In this document: positions 1 to 8,454 of the stretch, piece by piece
Position numbering within the stretch: the first letter of the stretch is position 1
Layout of the letters: every line of letters starts with the position of its first letter
Source: Rhizobiaceae bacterium
GTDB taxonomy: Bacteria > Pseudomonadota > Alphaproteobacteria > Rhizobiales > Rhizobiaceae
DNA: 64,000 bases
NCBI GenBank assembly: GCA_019635755.1
Contig: JAHBYW010000003.1
Location: 248,001 to 312,000, forward strand
Reading direction: 5' to 3'
Notes under the pieces: generated by a model
Database searches by the model: none
Seen by the model: only the letters and a program-made list of their open reading frames with translations
What the model was told of the DNA's origin: nothing
Translations under genes and position numbers: made by a program

Positions 1-455
1 CGGGCGACGATGTCAGAGACGGCATAGCCGACGGGCACGAAGCAGCTCCAGACGGCCAGCACCGGGCCCCGCCATGCGGGCGGCGAGATCGCCGTCAGAA
101 GGGCCGGCAGCGCGATGACCAGGACGACGTAGCCTATGCCTTCGATCAGCCGGGCCGAGAGGATCAGGGCCGGCGCATCGAGGAGCGGCAGCGCGATCGC
201 GCCTGCGGACAGAAACAGGCTGCCGACGAGCGCCGCGCGCCGGATGCCGACGCGGTCGATCGCCCATCCCGCCGGGAGGGCGACCACGGCGACGAACGCG
301 CCGATCATCGAGGTCAGCCAGCCGACGAGGACCAGCGAAAAGCCCGCCTCCGCCTGGTACCAGGCCACGAGCGGCGCGATCTTGCCGAGCTGCGCGCCGG
401 CGAAGATGCCGGCGATCAGAAGCATGGCGATGGTGGCGACGCGCCTTCCGGTCAT
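1..455 (-). CDS. MFS transporter, N-terminal part (cut by window edge)
   Basis: The frame stays open to the first base of the window, so only about the first 151 residues are present. They form four to five hydrophobic helices with MFS spacing: a first helix beginning MTGRRVATIAMLLIAGIFAG, a second after LVGWLTSMIGAF, then the short charged IDRVGIRRAAL loop that matches the conserved MFS loop between helices 2 and 3. It acts in the inner membrane as a secondary transporter; the substrate cannot be read from this part, although cyanate/NimT-type carriers look similar. The start codon overlaps the stop of the upstream GNAT gene by four bases (ATGA), so the two are probably translationally coupled. 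Family call is firm, specificity unknown. Confidence 0.85.
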   Translation of the reverse strand, partial: MTGRRVATIAMLLIAGIFAGAQLGKIAPLVAWYQAEAGFSLVLVGWLTSMIGAFVAVVALPAGWAIDRVGIRRAALVGSLFLSAGAIALPLLDAPALILSARLIEGIGYVVLVIALPALLTAISPPAWRGPVLAVWSCFVPVGYAVSDIVA

Positions 456-937
456 GGGTCATCCCGCGGCGCTGGATCGATGGCCATCAAGACGGAGGGG
501 ATTCCGGCGGCGTCCGCAAAGCGGTCGCAGACCGTCCAGCCATAGGCCGCGTAGAAGCCCTCGGCTTCGTCGGTGTAGAGGAACAGGCGCGCGACGCCCT
601 CGCTGCGTCCATGATCCACGACCGCGCCGACGAGCGCAGCGCCCACGCCGCGCCCGCGGCAGGCCGGGTCGACGACCAGCCCGGCAAGCCACGGACCGAG
701 CTCATGGCGCTGGCTGAGTTCCTCGCGGACCAGCAGGCAGGTCCCGGCGAGTGCCCCGTCAAGCTCCGCCACGAAGGCGGCCTCCGGCGAGACAGCTTCG
801 GCCACCAGCCGGGCCAGCCCGGCCGCGTCCTCGGCGATGCTACGATCGGTGCCCGCGAAGAAGGCAGCGTGGCGGAGCGTCGCCGCACGAGCGATCTCAT
901 CGGGCTGGGCGCTCATGCGCCGGACGCGGAGCGACAT
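452..937 (-). CDS. GNAT family N-acetyltransferase
   Basis: A protein of 161 residues with a standard GNAT fold. The acetyl-CoA pyrophosphate loop is visible as CRGRGVGAALV (about residues 93-103), preceded by the beta-4 segment PWLAGLVVDP and followed by the beta-5 segment VARLFLYTD and the FYAAYGW turn typical of the C-terminal half. It would transfer an acetyl group from acetyl-CoA to an amine or small substrate in the cytoplasm; the acceptor cannot be told from sequence. It lies directly upstream of the MFS gene with an ATGA overlap, which could fit a drug- or metabolite-modification plus export pair. The ATG at 937 has no clear Shine-Dalgarno; an internal ATG at 916 is an alternative start. 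Confidence 0.88.
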   Translation of the reverse strand: MSLRVRRMSAQPDEIARAATLRHAAFFAGTDRSIAEDAAGLARLVAEAVSPEAAFVAELDGALAGTCLLVREELSQRHELGPWLAGLVVDPACRGRGVGAALVGAVVDHGRSEGVARLFLYTDEAEGFYAAYGWTVCDRFADAAGIPSVLMAIDPAPRDDP

Positions 938-983
938 GGCGGGTCGGGGGTTCCGGGTTGTGCGGGCGGCGCGGCCGCTCCAG

Positions 984-1016
984 AAACGAAAACCGCCGGG
1001 CTCGTCGCCCGGCGGT
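984..1016 (-). terminator. Intrinsic terminator after the BMP-family gene
   Basis: A perfect 10-bp stem (ACCGCCGGGC at 992-1001 pairing with GCCCGGCGGT at 1007-1016) closes a 5-base loop. Read on the minus strand it is followed by TTTTCGTTTC. It starts 22 bases past the stop codon of the BMP-family binding-protein gene and should end that transcript before the GNAT gene. Confidence 0.8.
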
Positions 1017-1037
1017 CGCGTCGGTCAGATCGTCCGA

Positions 1038-2027
1038 TCAATACGGGCAGGCGTTGTCGGCCATGTAGTCGTGGACCTCGACGGTGCCGGCGATGATGTC
1101 GGCCTTGGCCTTCTCGACGGCCGCCAGCATGTCGGCGGTCACGAGGTCCTTGTTGTTGTCGTCCATGGCGAAGTCGACGCCGCCTTCCTTGAGGCCCAGC
1201 ACGTTGAAGCCGGTGGCGAAGCTGCCGTTCTTGGCATCCATGAAAGCGTTGTAGACGGCGACGTCGACGCGCTTGAGCATCGAGGTCAGCACCTTGCCCG
1301 GCTGCAGGCCGTTCTGGTTGGAGTCGACGCCAATGCCGAGCTTGCCGGCGTCAGCGGCCGCCTGGAGCACGCCCACGCCCGTGCCGCCGGCGGCGGCGTA
1401 GATGACGTCCGCGCCCTGGTCCATCTGAGAGCGGGCGATCTCGCCGCCCTTCGTCGGGTCGTTCCAGGCCGCCGGGGTGTCGCCGGTCATGTTCTGGATG
1501 ACCTCGGTCGCGCCGGCCGACTTGGCGCCGCCGACATAACCGCAGCCGAACTTGCGGATCAGCGGGATGTCCATGCCGCCGACGAAGCCGACCTTCTTGG
1601 ACTGCGAGGCCATCGCGGCCATGATGCCGACGAGATACGAGCCCTCATGCTCCTTGTAGACCACCGAGCGGACGTTCGGCGCATCGACGACCATGTCGAT
1701 GATGGCGAACTTCGTGTCCGGGAAATCAGCGGCGACCTTCGACAGCGCGTCTGCCCACGAGAAGCCGGCCATGACGATCGGGTTGCGGCCGTCCTCGGCG
1801 AAGCGGCGGAGCGCCTGCTCGCGCTGCGCGTCGTTCGAGATCTCGAAGTCGACATATTCGATGCTGGTCTCGGTCTTGAACTTCTCCGCGCCGTTGAACG
1901 ACGCCTCGTTGAACGACTTGTCGAACTTGCCGCCGAGGTCGAACAGCAGGCCCGGCTTGATGTCCTGAGCGTAGGCCGAGACGGACAACGCGGTGGCGGC
2001 CACGAGGCCGAGTACGATACGTTTCAT
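1038..2027 (-). CDS. BMP-family (PnrA-like) ABC transporter substrate-binding protein
   Basis: A protein of 329 residues beginning with a Sec signal peptide (MKRIVLGLVAATALSVSAYA, cleavage near A-QD). The mature part has BMP/Med family features: LFDLGGKFDKSFNEASFNG near the start, IVMAGFSWADAL, KVGFVGGMDIPLIRKF around the middle, and DVIYAAAGGTGVGVLQAA followed by GVDSNQNGL. Members bind nucleosides or related small molecules in the periplasm and deliver them to an ABC transporter. No permease or ATPase lies beside it, and it sits alone between msrA and its own strong terminator, so it is an orphan binding protein that must share a transporter encoded elsewhere. The ATG at 2027 is chosen because the signal peptide begins there; the open frame runs further upstream without coding character. 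Confidence 0.9.
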   Translation of the reverse strand: MKRIVLGLVAATALSVSAYAQDIKPGLLFDLGGKFDKSFNEASFNGAEKFKTETSIEYVDFEISNDAQREQALRRFAEDGRNPIVMAGFSWADALSKVAADFPDTKFAIIDMVVDAPNVRSVVYKEHEGSYLVGIMAAMASQSKKVGFVGGMDIPLIRKFGCGYVGGAKSAGATEVIQNMTGDTPAAWNDPTKGGEIARSQMDQGADVIYAAAGGTGVGVLQAAADAGKLGIGVDSNQNGLQPGKVLTSMLKRVDVAVYNAFMDAKNGSFATGFNVLGLKEGGVDFAMDDNNKDLVTADMLAAVEKAKADIIAGTVEVHDYMADNACPY

Positions 2028-2171
2028 GTGATCCACACCCTGTCGGTTGTTGTTGCTTGCCGCGCCTCGCTCCCCGGACCGAGGCGGCGCGTGGCAGGAA
2101 CAGTCGATTTCCCGCTCCGCTGCACTCTGGCACGCCCCAGAACAAATTTCACGCGGAATTTTGACCTTTTG

Positions 2172-2198
2172 GAAAAGCAACACCGCCCCGGAGGGCGG
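2172..2198 (-). terminator. Probable terminator after msrA
   Basis: CCGCCC (2183-2188) pairs with GGGCGG (2193-2198) around a four-base loop. On the minus strand the stem is followed by TGTTGCTTTTCC, a weak T-rich run. It lies about 40 bases past the msrA stop and before the BMP-family start. The short stem and interrupted T-run make it only moderately convincing. Confidence 0.45.
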
Positions 2199-2236
2199 CG
2201 CGATCGTTTCGTTCCCGGGGTTTTGCGCAGGAACCG

Positions 2237-2902
2237 TCAGGCGCTGGCGGCGGCCGGCAGGGCGCAGGTCACGCCGGTTCCCCTCAGCCCGCAATAGCCG
2301 TTCGGGTTCTTCGCGAGATATTGCTGGTGCTCCTCCTCGGCGAAGTAGAAGGTCGGCGCCGGCGCGATCTCGGTGGTGATGCGCCCGCCGCCGGCGCGCG
2401 TCAGCGCCGCCTGGTAGCCGTCCCGCGAGGCCCGCGCGGCAGCAGCCTGGGCATCGCCGAAGGTGTAGATCGCGGACCGGTAGGTGGTGCCGACGTCATT
2501 GCCCTGCCGCATGCCCTGGGTCGGGTCGTGCTCCTCCCAGAAGAGCTTCAGCAGCGCGTCGTAGGACACGACCTCGGGATCGAACACGACCAGAACCACC
2601 TCGGCATGGCCGGTGAGCCCGGTGCAGGTCTCGGTGTAGGTCGGATTGGGCGTAATGCCGCCGGCAAAGCCGACCGCCGTCACCCAGACGCCGTCGGTCT
2701 GCCAGAACAGGCGCTCGGCGCCCCAGTAGCAGCCCATGCCGAACATCGCGGTCTCCAGGCCGTCCGGATAGGGACCCTTCAGCGGATGTCCGGAGACGAA
2801 ATGCTTCGCCGCGGTGTAGAGAGGCCGCTCGCGGCCGGGCAGCGCCTCGGCCTCGGTCGGCATCTTGGTCTTCTTGTTCATGAGATCGCCAAGGAAGAAC
2901 AT
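2237..2902 (-). CDS. msrA: Peptide-methionine (S)-S-oxide reductase MsrA
   Basis: A protein of 221 residues, the usual length of the long proteobacterial MsrA type. The catalytic motif reads [13 protein letters not shown] with the nucleophile Cys58, a Tyr variant of the common GCFWG. Further family landmarks are GYAGG-like [13 protein letters not shown], the [13 protein letters not shown] segment that holds the substrate Glu, [23 protein letters not shown], and the C-terminal [11 protein letters not shown] pair that supplies resolving cysteines. It repairs oxidised methionine S-sulfoxide in proteins, using thioredoxin. The start at 2902 has AAGGGAG a few bases upstream, and the N-terminus (EAEALPGR) aligns with that of E. 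coli MsrA from memory of the family. It appears monocistronic. Confidence 0.96.
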   Translation of the reverse strand: MFFLGDLMNKKTKMPTEAEALPGRERPLYTAAKHFVSGHPLKGPYPDGLETAMFGMGCYWGAERLFWQTDGVWVTAVGFAGGITPNPTYTETCTGLTGHAEVVLVVFDPEVVSYDALLKLFWEEHDPTQGMRQGNDVGTTYRSAIYTFGDAQAAAARASRDGYQAALTRAGGGRITTEIAPAPTFYFAEEEHQQYLAKNPNGYCGLRGTGVTCALPAAASA

Positions 2903-2983
2903 GGCTTGCTCCCTTCGTTCTGGTGTCGACCCTTATTCGCCCGGCGCGGCATAAACGTTACGCGTGCCGGCCGCCGGCCGTCC

Positions 2984-3310
2984 TCACGCCTCCGCGACGA
3001 ACGGCCCGATGCGGCGCTCGCGGCGGCGTCCGATGACGTAGAGCAGCAGCGCCAGGAGCCCGAACACGACGAAGCCCGGCCAGGTGAGCACGTAGAGCAC
3101 CACGAAATCCCATGCCGACTGGCCGAAGGTGCGTTCGATCGTGGACTGCATCGCCTCGAGCGACTTCGGCAGCGCCGCCAGCCAGCTTTCGCCGAGCGGC
3201 GTCGCGACCAGCGCGCCGGCCGCGATCGAGCGCGTCGCGTCGAGAACGGCCAGGATCACGGCGATCGCCAGCACGATCATCGACAGGAAGCGGAACAGGA
3301 AACGGATCAT
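2984..3310 (-). CDS. Small two- to three-helix membrane protein, function unknown
   Basis: A protein of 108 residues. A hydrophobic helix occupies about residues 2-22 (FLFRFLSMIVLAIAVILAVL), and one or two more lie near 69-92 (FVVLYVLTWPGFVVFGLLALLLYVIG), followed by an arginine-rich cytoplasmic tail RRRERRIGPF. The central part is amphipathic with an IERTFGQSAWD segment. No catalytic motif is visible and I do not recognise a named family. It is monocistronic between msrA and the next membrane protein. AAGGA lies about 14 bases before the ATG, somewhat far. The coding frame is supported by the helix pattern and by third-position GC bias. Confidence 0.7.
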   Translation of the reverse strand: MIRFLFRFLSMIVLAIAVILAVLDATRSIAAGALVATPLGESWLAALPKSLEAMQSTIERTFGQSAWDFVVLYVLTWPGFVVFGLLALLLYVIGRRRERRIGPFVAEA

Positions 3311-3393
3311 CGGCGGTCGTGGCGTCCTTCGTCGTCCTCGGGCCTGATGTATGGCGATGGCACCGGTTTCGCAACGAGTCTATCGGTGGCGAA

Positions 3394-4122
3394 TCACCTG
3401 CGGCGGCGCACCCACCATACGGCCAGGATCGGACCGGCGACAGCACCGACGAGGAGCCCGGCCAGGCCGACGAACAGGGCGAAGAAGCCGCAGCCGCCCT
3501 CGAAGCAGCTGATCTCCGCGACATCCGCGATGACGGCGCCGAGCAGCAGGCCGATTCCCAGCCCGGCGGCACCGCCGAGCAGGAAGCCCAGCAGGCCCGA
3601 CAGGAGCTGGGCCATACCGGTCGGCCCCGGAGGCTGTGCGGGGAGCGCCGCGGCGGGTGCGCCCGAGAGGTCCGGAGACCGCGACAGGGGCTCCGGAGGC
3701 CGCTGCTGGCGGAGCAGGATCGCGATGCAGAAGAGGCCGATCGCGATCTCCGCCACCAGGCGGGCGAAATCCCGTCCCGACAGGATTGGGCCAAACTGCA
3801 GGAACGCCCAGACCTGGTAGAGGATCAGCCAGGCGATGTCCGCCCACTGCCAGATGATGAAGCTGCGGGGAAAGGCCGCGGAGCCGCGGGCGAAGAGGAC
3901 CTGCAGCCAGCTGCCGAACAGCAGCGTGAACAGGCTGAAGCCGAGCGCGGCATAGAGGATGGGCGTAGTCCCTCCCCCGACGTCCGGCTCGAACAGCAGC
4001 GGCCAGCCGGACCAGAGGCCCCAGGCCGAAAGCACCATCACGACGCCCAGCCAAACCGGAGGAAGATAGCGCAGCGCCCCGCCGCGAGCCTCGTCCGTCG
4101 ATGCCATGTGGAACCCGGCCAT
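3394..4122 (-). CDS. Integral membrane protein, function unknown
   Basis: A protein of 242 residues with about six predicted helices: LPPVWLGVVMVLSAWGLWSG, ILYAALGFSLFTLLFGSWLQ, WADIAWLILYQVWAFLQF, LVAEIAIGLFCIAILL, then a proline-rich linker near residues 150-170, and two glycine-rich helices GLLGFLLGGAAGLGIGLLLG and FALFVGLAGLLVGAVAGPIL, ending in VRRRR. The second half resembles glycine-zipper membrane proteins; no transporter motif is seen. The ATG at 4122 is preferred over a second ATG at 4107 because GAGGGG stands six bases before it. It could be a stress or envelope protein, but no function is assigned. Confidence 0.72.
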   Translation of the reverse strand: MAGFHMASTDEARGGALRYLPPVWLGVVMVLSAWGLWSGWPLLFEPDVGGGTTPILYAALGFSLFTLLFGSWLQVLFARGSAAFPRSFIIWQWADIAWLILYQVWAFLQFGPILSGRDFARLVAEIAIGLFCIAILLRQQRPPEPLSRSPDLSGAPAAALPAQPPGPTGMAQLLSGLLGFLLGGAAGLGIGLLLGAVIADVAEISCFEGGCGFFALFVGLAGLLVGAVAGPILAVWWVRRRR

Positions 4123-4405
4123 GTGCAACCCCTCGAGCCGGATCTCGACCCGGCGCCGGAACGGACATCCAGCGTCCCGGTCCCCGTTCCGCAACCCGCC
4201 CCCGCTTCGGGCCGGACCGAATGCCCTGTTCATGGCGAAGTCAAGGACGCCGGCCGAAGACGGCCGTCGGGCGCGGATCGTCGCCGCCGATTGTTGCTGC
4301 GGATTGTTGATGCGGCTGGCCCTTGCATCTGGGCGCTTGGCTTTTTGCCGGCCATCGACTAGATGACCGACGCGACCGGCCCGACTTCGGGGCGAAGCCC
4401 CTCGC

Positions 4406-4495
4406 GGAGAGGTGGCCGAGTGGTTTAAGGCGCACGCCTGGAACGCGTGTATAGGGGAAACTCTATCGGGGGTTCGAATCCCCCTCTCTCCGCCA
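4406..4495 (+). tRNA. tRNA-Ser, anticodon GGA
   Basis: A complete class II tRNA of 90 bases including an encoded CCA. The acceptor strand GGAGAGG (4406-4412) pairs with TCTCTCC (4485-4491), with one G:T pair, followed by discriminator G and CCA. The D-arm TGGCCGAGTGGTTTAAGGC, the anticodon stem CACGC/GCGTG around loop CTGGAAC, the long variable arm expected of serine tRNA (TGTATAGGGGAAACTCTAT) and the GGTTCGAATC T-loop are all present. The anticodon GGA reads UCC and UCU codons. Confidence 0.97.
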
Positions 4496-4538
4496 TTTCT
4501 TTGTTTTGCGGGCAGCCGCCACACCAACCCTGCCCGCA

Positions 4539-4695
4539 TGGCTCCGGGTTCGGACTTCCTCCTCTCTCCTCCGCCAGCTTTTCTGTCTCGCGCCAGTTCG
4601 CTTCGCTCGGCGCCTCCGCGGAGGCGGACGAAAGTCCGGGCCGCAGTCGCGACCTCTGGCTCCGAGTTCGAACTTCGCCTCGAACGCTCCGCCAG
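4539..4695. repeat. Two echoes of the tRNA-Ser 3' end
   Basis: Two 39-base copies, at 4539-4577 and 4657-4695, each begin TGGCTCCGRGTTCGRACTTC and end CTCCGCCAG. The first 20 bases differ at two positions only. Both carry a T-loop-like GTTCGRA and a terminal CTCCGCCA, so each resembles the T-arm, acceptor strand and CCA of the tRNA-Ser just upstream, with decayed stems. They repeat with a 118-base period and encode no protein I can support. They could be remnants of duplicated tRNA genes, old attachment sites, or rtT-like repeats processed from the tRNA primary transcript. Confidence 0.5.
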
Positions 4696-5202
4696 TGACC
4701 CATGAATTGTGTCTCTGATCCAACCTGCATCGGCTAACGCACGGTTATCGCGGAGTTTTCGCCGTTCTGTCCGGACCGTTAGCCATGGCTTCCCGGGCCT
4801 GACGGTGCGACCGCAACTCCCCTTCCTTCAACGCGGTGCTCAGCCATCCCGTCACCCCGCCCGGCATCGAAGGCGCGCCGTCAGCCAAACAGGCGCTCCT
4901 TCTTCAACTGCGCAATCCTGCCCAGCGCCATGACGGTTCCGCAGCGGAGAGATCCTTGCCGAAATCCAGGATTGGCGCGAAGACCTCGATCATAGCGTGA
5001 CTGTCCAGACGATGATGATCGTTTGCGGCGTCATCGAGCCTGGAGGCGTCAGCGGCGCCATCGAGGTCCCGCGCATTGCGAAGACGTTCGACCGCTATCG
5101 CCGCTTTCGTGATGATCGAGCCATGGATCGTCGGCACCGCCCTCAGCCCCGCGGCACTCACGACAACGCTGCCGACCAGACCCTTGCGTGCGGCACGAGT
5201 GG
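4696..5202. other. Gene-poor stretch with possible coding debris
   Basis: I see no gene here that I can defend. On the minus strand a short open frame (4904-5161) and, in a neighbouring frame, an ending reading GTVMALGRIAQLKKERLFG (about 4885-4940) both have some coding character. They would join only through a frameshift. This could be the worn tail of a lost gene downstream of the histidine kinase. No repeat, RNA or terminator stands out. Confidence 0.3.
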
Positions 5203-8200
5203 CTATCGATCCAGGATCGCCCGCACCTTCGCGGCCAGTTCCTCGATCGTGTATGGCTTGGACAGAAGCTCCGTCCCGAAGTCGAGCGTTCCGTTGTGGA
5301 CGATGGCATTTCGCGTGTAGCCGGTGGTGTACAGGATCTTTAGCTCCGGCTTCAAAGCCTTGACCTGCTCGACCAGTTCACGGCCCGACATGTGGGGCAT
5401 CACCACATCCGTGAACAGGAGGTCCGGTGCCGATCCGTTCTGGATCGCCGACAAGGCCTCCCTCGGACCGCGCATCTCGACGACCGAATAGCCCAGCTCC
5501 CGAAGCGCCTCGACTGCCATGCCGCGGACGCGGTCGTCGTCCTCGACGACCATCACCACTTCCATCGACTGGCCGCCGTGGATCGCGGGGGCAGCAACAG
5601 CAGCTTCTTCGGCGCTGCCGGCGAGCGAGCGTGGAAGATAGATCTTGACCGTGGTTCCGACGGACACCTCGGAGTATAGCTTGACGTGCCCTCCGGACTG
5701 GCGGACGAAGCCGTAGACCTGGCTGAGGCCCAGTCCCGTGCCTTTCCCGACGCCCTTCGTGGTGTAGAACGGGTCGAAGGCCTTCTCGATCACATCCGGT
5801 GTCATTCCTTCTCCCGTGTCGCTGACGCAGAGGAGGACGTACTGGCCTTCCGGAATCGAGTATTCGCGGGCGTACAACCCGTCGACATGCGCGTTGGCGG
5901 TCTCGATGGTGAGCCTTCCGCTGCCTGGCATGGCGTCCCTTGCGTTGACGGCGAGATTGAGCAGCGCGCTTTCCAGCTGCGTGGGATCGACCTCGACATG
6001 CCACAGGCCGGCCCCGAGCACCGTCTCGACCTGGATCGTCTCGCCGAGCGTACGGATGAGCAGTTCGCTCATGTCTCCGACCAGCCGGTTCACGCTGATG
6101 CGCTTCGGTGCGAGCGGCTGCTGTCTCGAAAACGCCAGGAGGCGCTTGGTCAGTTCGGCCGCGCGCTGCGCACCGTCGATGGCACCGTCGATGAACCGCC
6201 CGACATTGGCCTCGCCTTTGGCGAGCTTGCGTTGCGCCAGATTCAGACCGCCGATGACGACCGCAAGCATGTTGTTGAAGTCGTGCGCGATGCCGCCCGT
6301 CAACTGGCCGACAGCCTCCATCTTCTGTGCCTGGCGCAGATGCTCCTCGGCCCTTGTCCGCTCCGCCACCTCGTCCCGCACCCGCTGCTCGAGCGTCGCG
6401 TTCAGCGCCTGGAGCGCATCTTCCGCACGTCGCCGCTCTTCGATTTCCCGCCTTGCCTCGGAGAACAGCCGCGCATTGTCGATCGCCGTCGCGGCATGTC
6501 CCGCAATGCCCAGCAGCGCCGCTTCGTGTTCACCGCGGAAGACGCCAGGCTCTGCATGCCCGAAAAACAGACCGCCCAGAACCTGGCCCGACCGGGACAT
6601 GACGGGAACGGCCAGATAGGAGCGAACCGGCAAGTGCCCCTTCGGCATGCCGTTGTGGGGCGCGTTCCTGCCATACCGGGGATCGAGCAGGATGTCGTCG
6701 GACCGCACGACGCCACTTCCGACAAAGGTCGGTTCAAAGACTGCGGTGGCGCGCGGCATCGGATAGTTCTCGAAAGCGGAGCGGGGCGCGCCGGAGAGGG
6801 CGTACAGCATGTAGCTGCCGCCCCGCTCGTCGAGGACATTGTAGAAGAACGCGCCGAACTGCGCGCCGGAAAGCTCGACGCCGGCATCCGTGATGATCTG
6901 GACGATCCGGTCGAGGTCAAGTTCGGCAGCGACCGCCGCGCCGGTGTCGTTCATGATCTGGAGGTGGCGCTCGATCCGCTTGCGAGCCGTGATGTCGATG
7001 ACCGTGCCGATGAAGCGAACGGCCTGTCCTTCGCTGAAGTGCGCGCTGCCGGTCGCGGCGATCCATCGCTCGACCTTGTCGTGGAGACCGATCGTTCTGT
7101 ATTCGATGTGAAAGCCCGAGGGTTCGCCCGCCGCCAGCGCCCGGCGGACAGCCTCATCCGCATTCCGGCGATCGTCGGGATGCAAGCCGGCCAGGAACGC
7201 GTCCTCGTAGGTGATTTCGGCCTCGGGCGGTAATCCGAACAGCGCCTTGCATCGGTCATCCCACTCCAAGCGGCCGGAGACGGGATCATAGTCCCATGTG
7301 CCGATGGCCGCCGCGTCGGTGGCAAGGCGCAACCGCTTCTCGCTGGCACTCGCGGCTTCCTGCGAACGGATGCGTTCGATATGTGCCCAGCACCGTTCCG
7401 TGACCTCCTTCAGCAGCCCGATGTCGCGTTCCGTCCAGAGCCGGGGGTGCTTGTCGTGGATCGCCATCAGCGCCGTCAGCCGCCCTTCCTTGACGAGGGG
7501 CATGCAGATTGTCGCCGTGATGCCGATCGACTGGAAGGCTTCCGACTCGTGCGGCGCCAGTTCCTTTCTGTTGTCGTTGACCACGAGAGGCAAGCCGGCG
7601 CCAAGCCTCGACACTGCGAGCTGGCCGAAATCGGCAAGACTGTAGTACCCCACTATGCTGGGTGAACCGGGAGCGCTCCAGTCGCCGCGTATCGTGAAGT
7701 GGCCCCCGTCGGGCTCCATGTCGGCATAGGCGCAGATCGAAACACCGAGATGCTCTCCGAGCAGCCGCGTAGTCATCTGCATGACTGCGCTGGCGTCGGT
7801 CGCAAGGCCCGCCGTCTTTCCGAGGTGATCGAGGAAAGCGAGCAACTCCGCGTTCTGGCGAAGCGCCTGCTCCGCTCGCAGCCGCTCGACCGCGGTGCGC
7901 GTGCGCTGGGCGACTTCAGAAACAAGCGCGAGCTCGGCCTGGGTCCATACCCGGGGGGTGGCATGATTGAGGTAGAGCAGCGCAACGAAGCCGCCATGCT
8001 CGGTGACGGGCATGTTGACCACAGCCTGCGCGCTGATGGCCTTGAGCGCCTCCGCACCCTCTGCGGCCCGCGGGTCCCTTTCGGCGTCTTCGAAGACGAC
8101 CGTCTCGCCGCGCTTCAGATCGTCGATATAGGAGCCGTAGTCCCGGAAATGCAGCGTCCCCGCGAGACTGCGGATACCCGGCGCGTTCCAGTCGCGCTCG

Positions 8201-8418
8201 ATCGTGATCGTCTCGCGATCCTTGTCGATTTCGCCGTAACCGACCCGGCTGACGTGGAGCGCCTGCCCGAGGATCTCCGCGGCAGCATAGGCCAGGTCAT
8301 CCGGATCGCTGATCTCGCGAATCTTGTCGCCCAGCGCTGCCAGCACGGCGGCGGTTGACGTTATGGGATCTGGAGCAGAGTTCGCGCCCAATTTCTCCCC
8401 TTCATCCGCGTCCCCCAT
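5203..8418 (-). CDS. Hybrid sensor histidine kinase (GAF-GAF-PAS-GAF-HisKA-HATPase-REC)
   Basis: A protein of 1071 residues with no transmembrane segment, so a cytosolic sensor. In order: a GAF domain (about 28-175), a second GAF (about 190-348), a PAS domain with PAC tail (about 355-480, GTWDYDPVSGRLEWD), a third GAF (about 490-655), a coiled-coil linker, a HisKA domain with phospho-acceptor His712 in GGIAHDFNN, an HATPase domain (N-box NLAVNARDAM, G1 DTGEGM, G2 GKGTGLGLS) and a C-terminal receiver with phospho-acceptor Asp1004 in LLFTDVVMP and the conserved Lys of SKPY. It resembles soluble hybrid kinases that sense small ligands or redox state. Only 36 bases separate it from the acid-sugar operon upstream on the same strand, so it may be co-transcribed. 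No partner response regulator is nearby. Confidence 0.93.
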   Translation of the reverse strand: MGDADEGEKLGANSAPDPITSTAAVLAALGDKIREISDPDDLAYAAAEILGQALHVSRVGYGEIDKDRETITIERDWNAPGIRSLAGTLHFRDYGSYIDDLKRGETVVFEDAERDPRAAEGAEALKAISAQAVVNMPVTEHGGFVALLYLNHATPRVWTQAELALVSEVAQRTRTAVERLRAEQALRQNAELLAFLDHLGKTAGLATDASAVMQMTTRLLGEHLGVSICAYADMEPDGGHFTIRGDWSAPGSPSIVGYYSLADFGQLAVSRLGAGLPLVVNDNRKELAPHESEAFQSIGITATICMPLVKEGRLTALMAIHDKHPRLWTERDIGLLKEVTERCWAHIERIRSQEAASASEKRLRLATDAAAIGTWDYDPVSGRLEWDDRCKALFGLPPEAEITYEDAFLAGLHPDDRRNADEAVRRALAAGEPSGFHIEYRTIGLHDKVERWIAATGSAHFSEGQAVRFIGTVIDITARKRIERHLQIMNDTGAAVAAELDLDRIVQIITDAGVELSGAQFGAFFYNVLDERGGSYMLYALSGAPRSAFENYPMPRATAVFEPTFVGSGVVRSDDILLDPRYGRNAPHNGMPKGHLPVRSYLAVPVMSRSGQVLGGLFFGHAEPGVFRGEHEAALLGIAGHAATAIDNARLFSEARREIEERRRAEDALQALNATLEQRVRDEVAERTRAEEHLRQAQKMEAVGQLTGGIAHDFNNMLAVVIGGLNLAQRKLAKGEANVGRFIDGAIDGAQRAAELTKRLLAFSRQQPLAPKRISVNRLVGDMSELLIRTLGETIQVETVLGAGLWHVEVDPTQLESALLNLAVNARDAMPGSGRLTIETANAHVDGLYAREYSIPEGQYVLLCVSDTGEGMTPDVIEKAFDPFYTTKGVGKGTGLGLSQVYGFVRQSGGHVKLYSEVSVGTTVKIYLPRSLAGSAEEAAVAAPAIHGGQSMEVVMVVEDDDRVRGMAVEALRELGYSVVEMRGPREALSAIQNGSAPDLLFTDVVMPHMSGRELVEQVKALKPELKILYTTGYTRNAIVHNGTLDFGTELLSKPYTIEELAAKVRAILDR

Positions 8419-8454
8419 AATGATGTCGGGGGCAGAGAGTTCCGCGGACGCGTC

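Noticed and set aside
837-2297. A 486-codon plus-strand open frame over the BMP-family gene
   Set aside because: The minus-strand product has a signal peptide and family motifs, and the plus-strand translation has none.
4904-5161. A small minus-strand gene after the histidine kinase
   Set aside because: No ribosome site or motif; a better C-terminal sequence seems to lie in another frame, so at best a frameshifted remnant.
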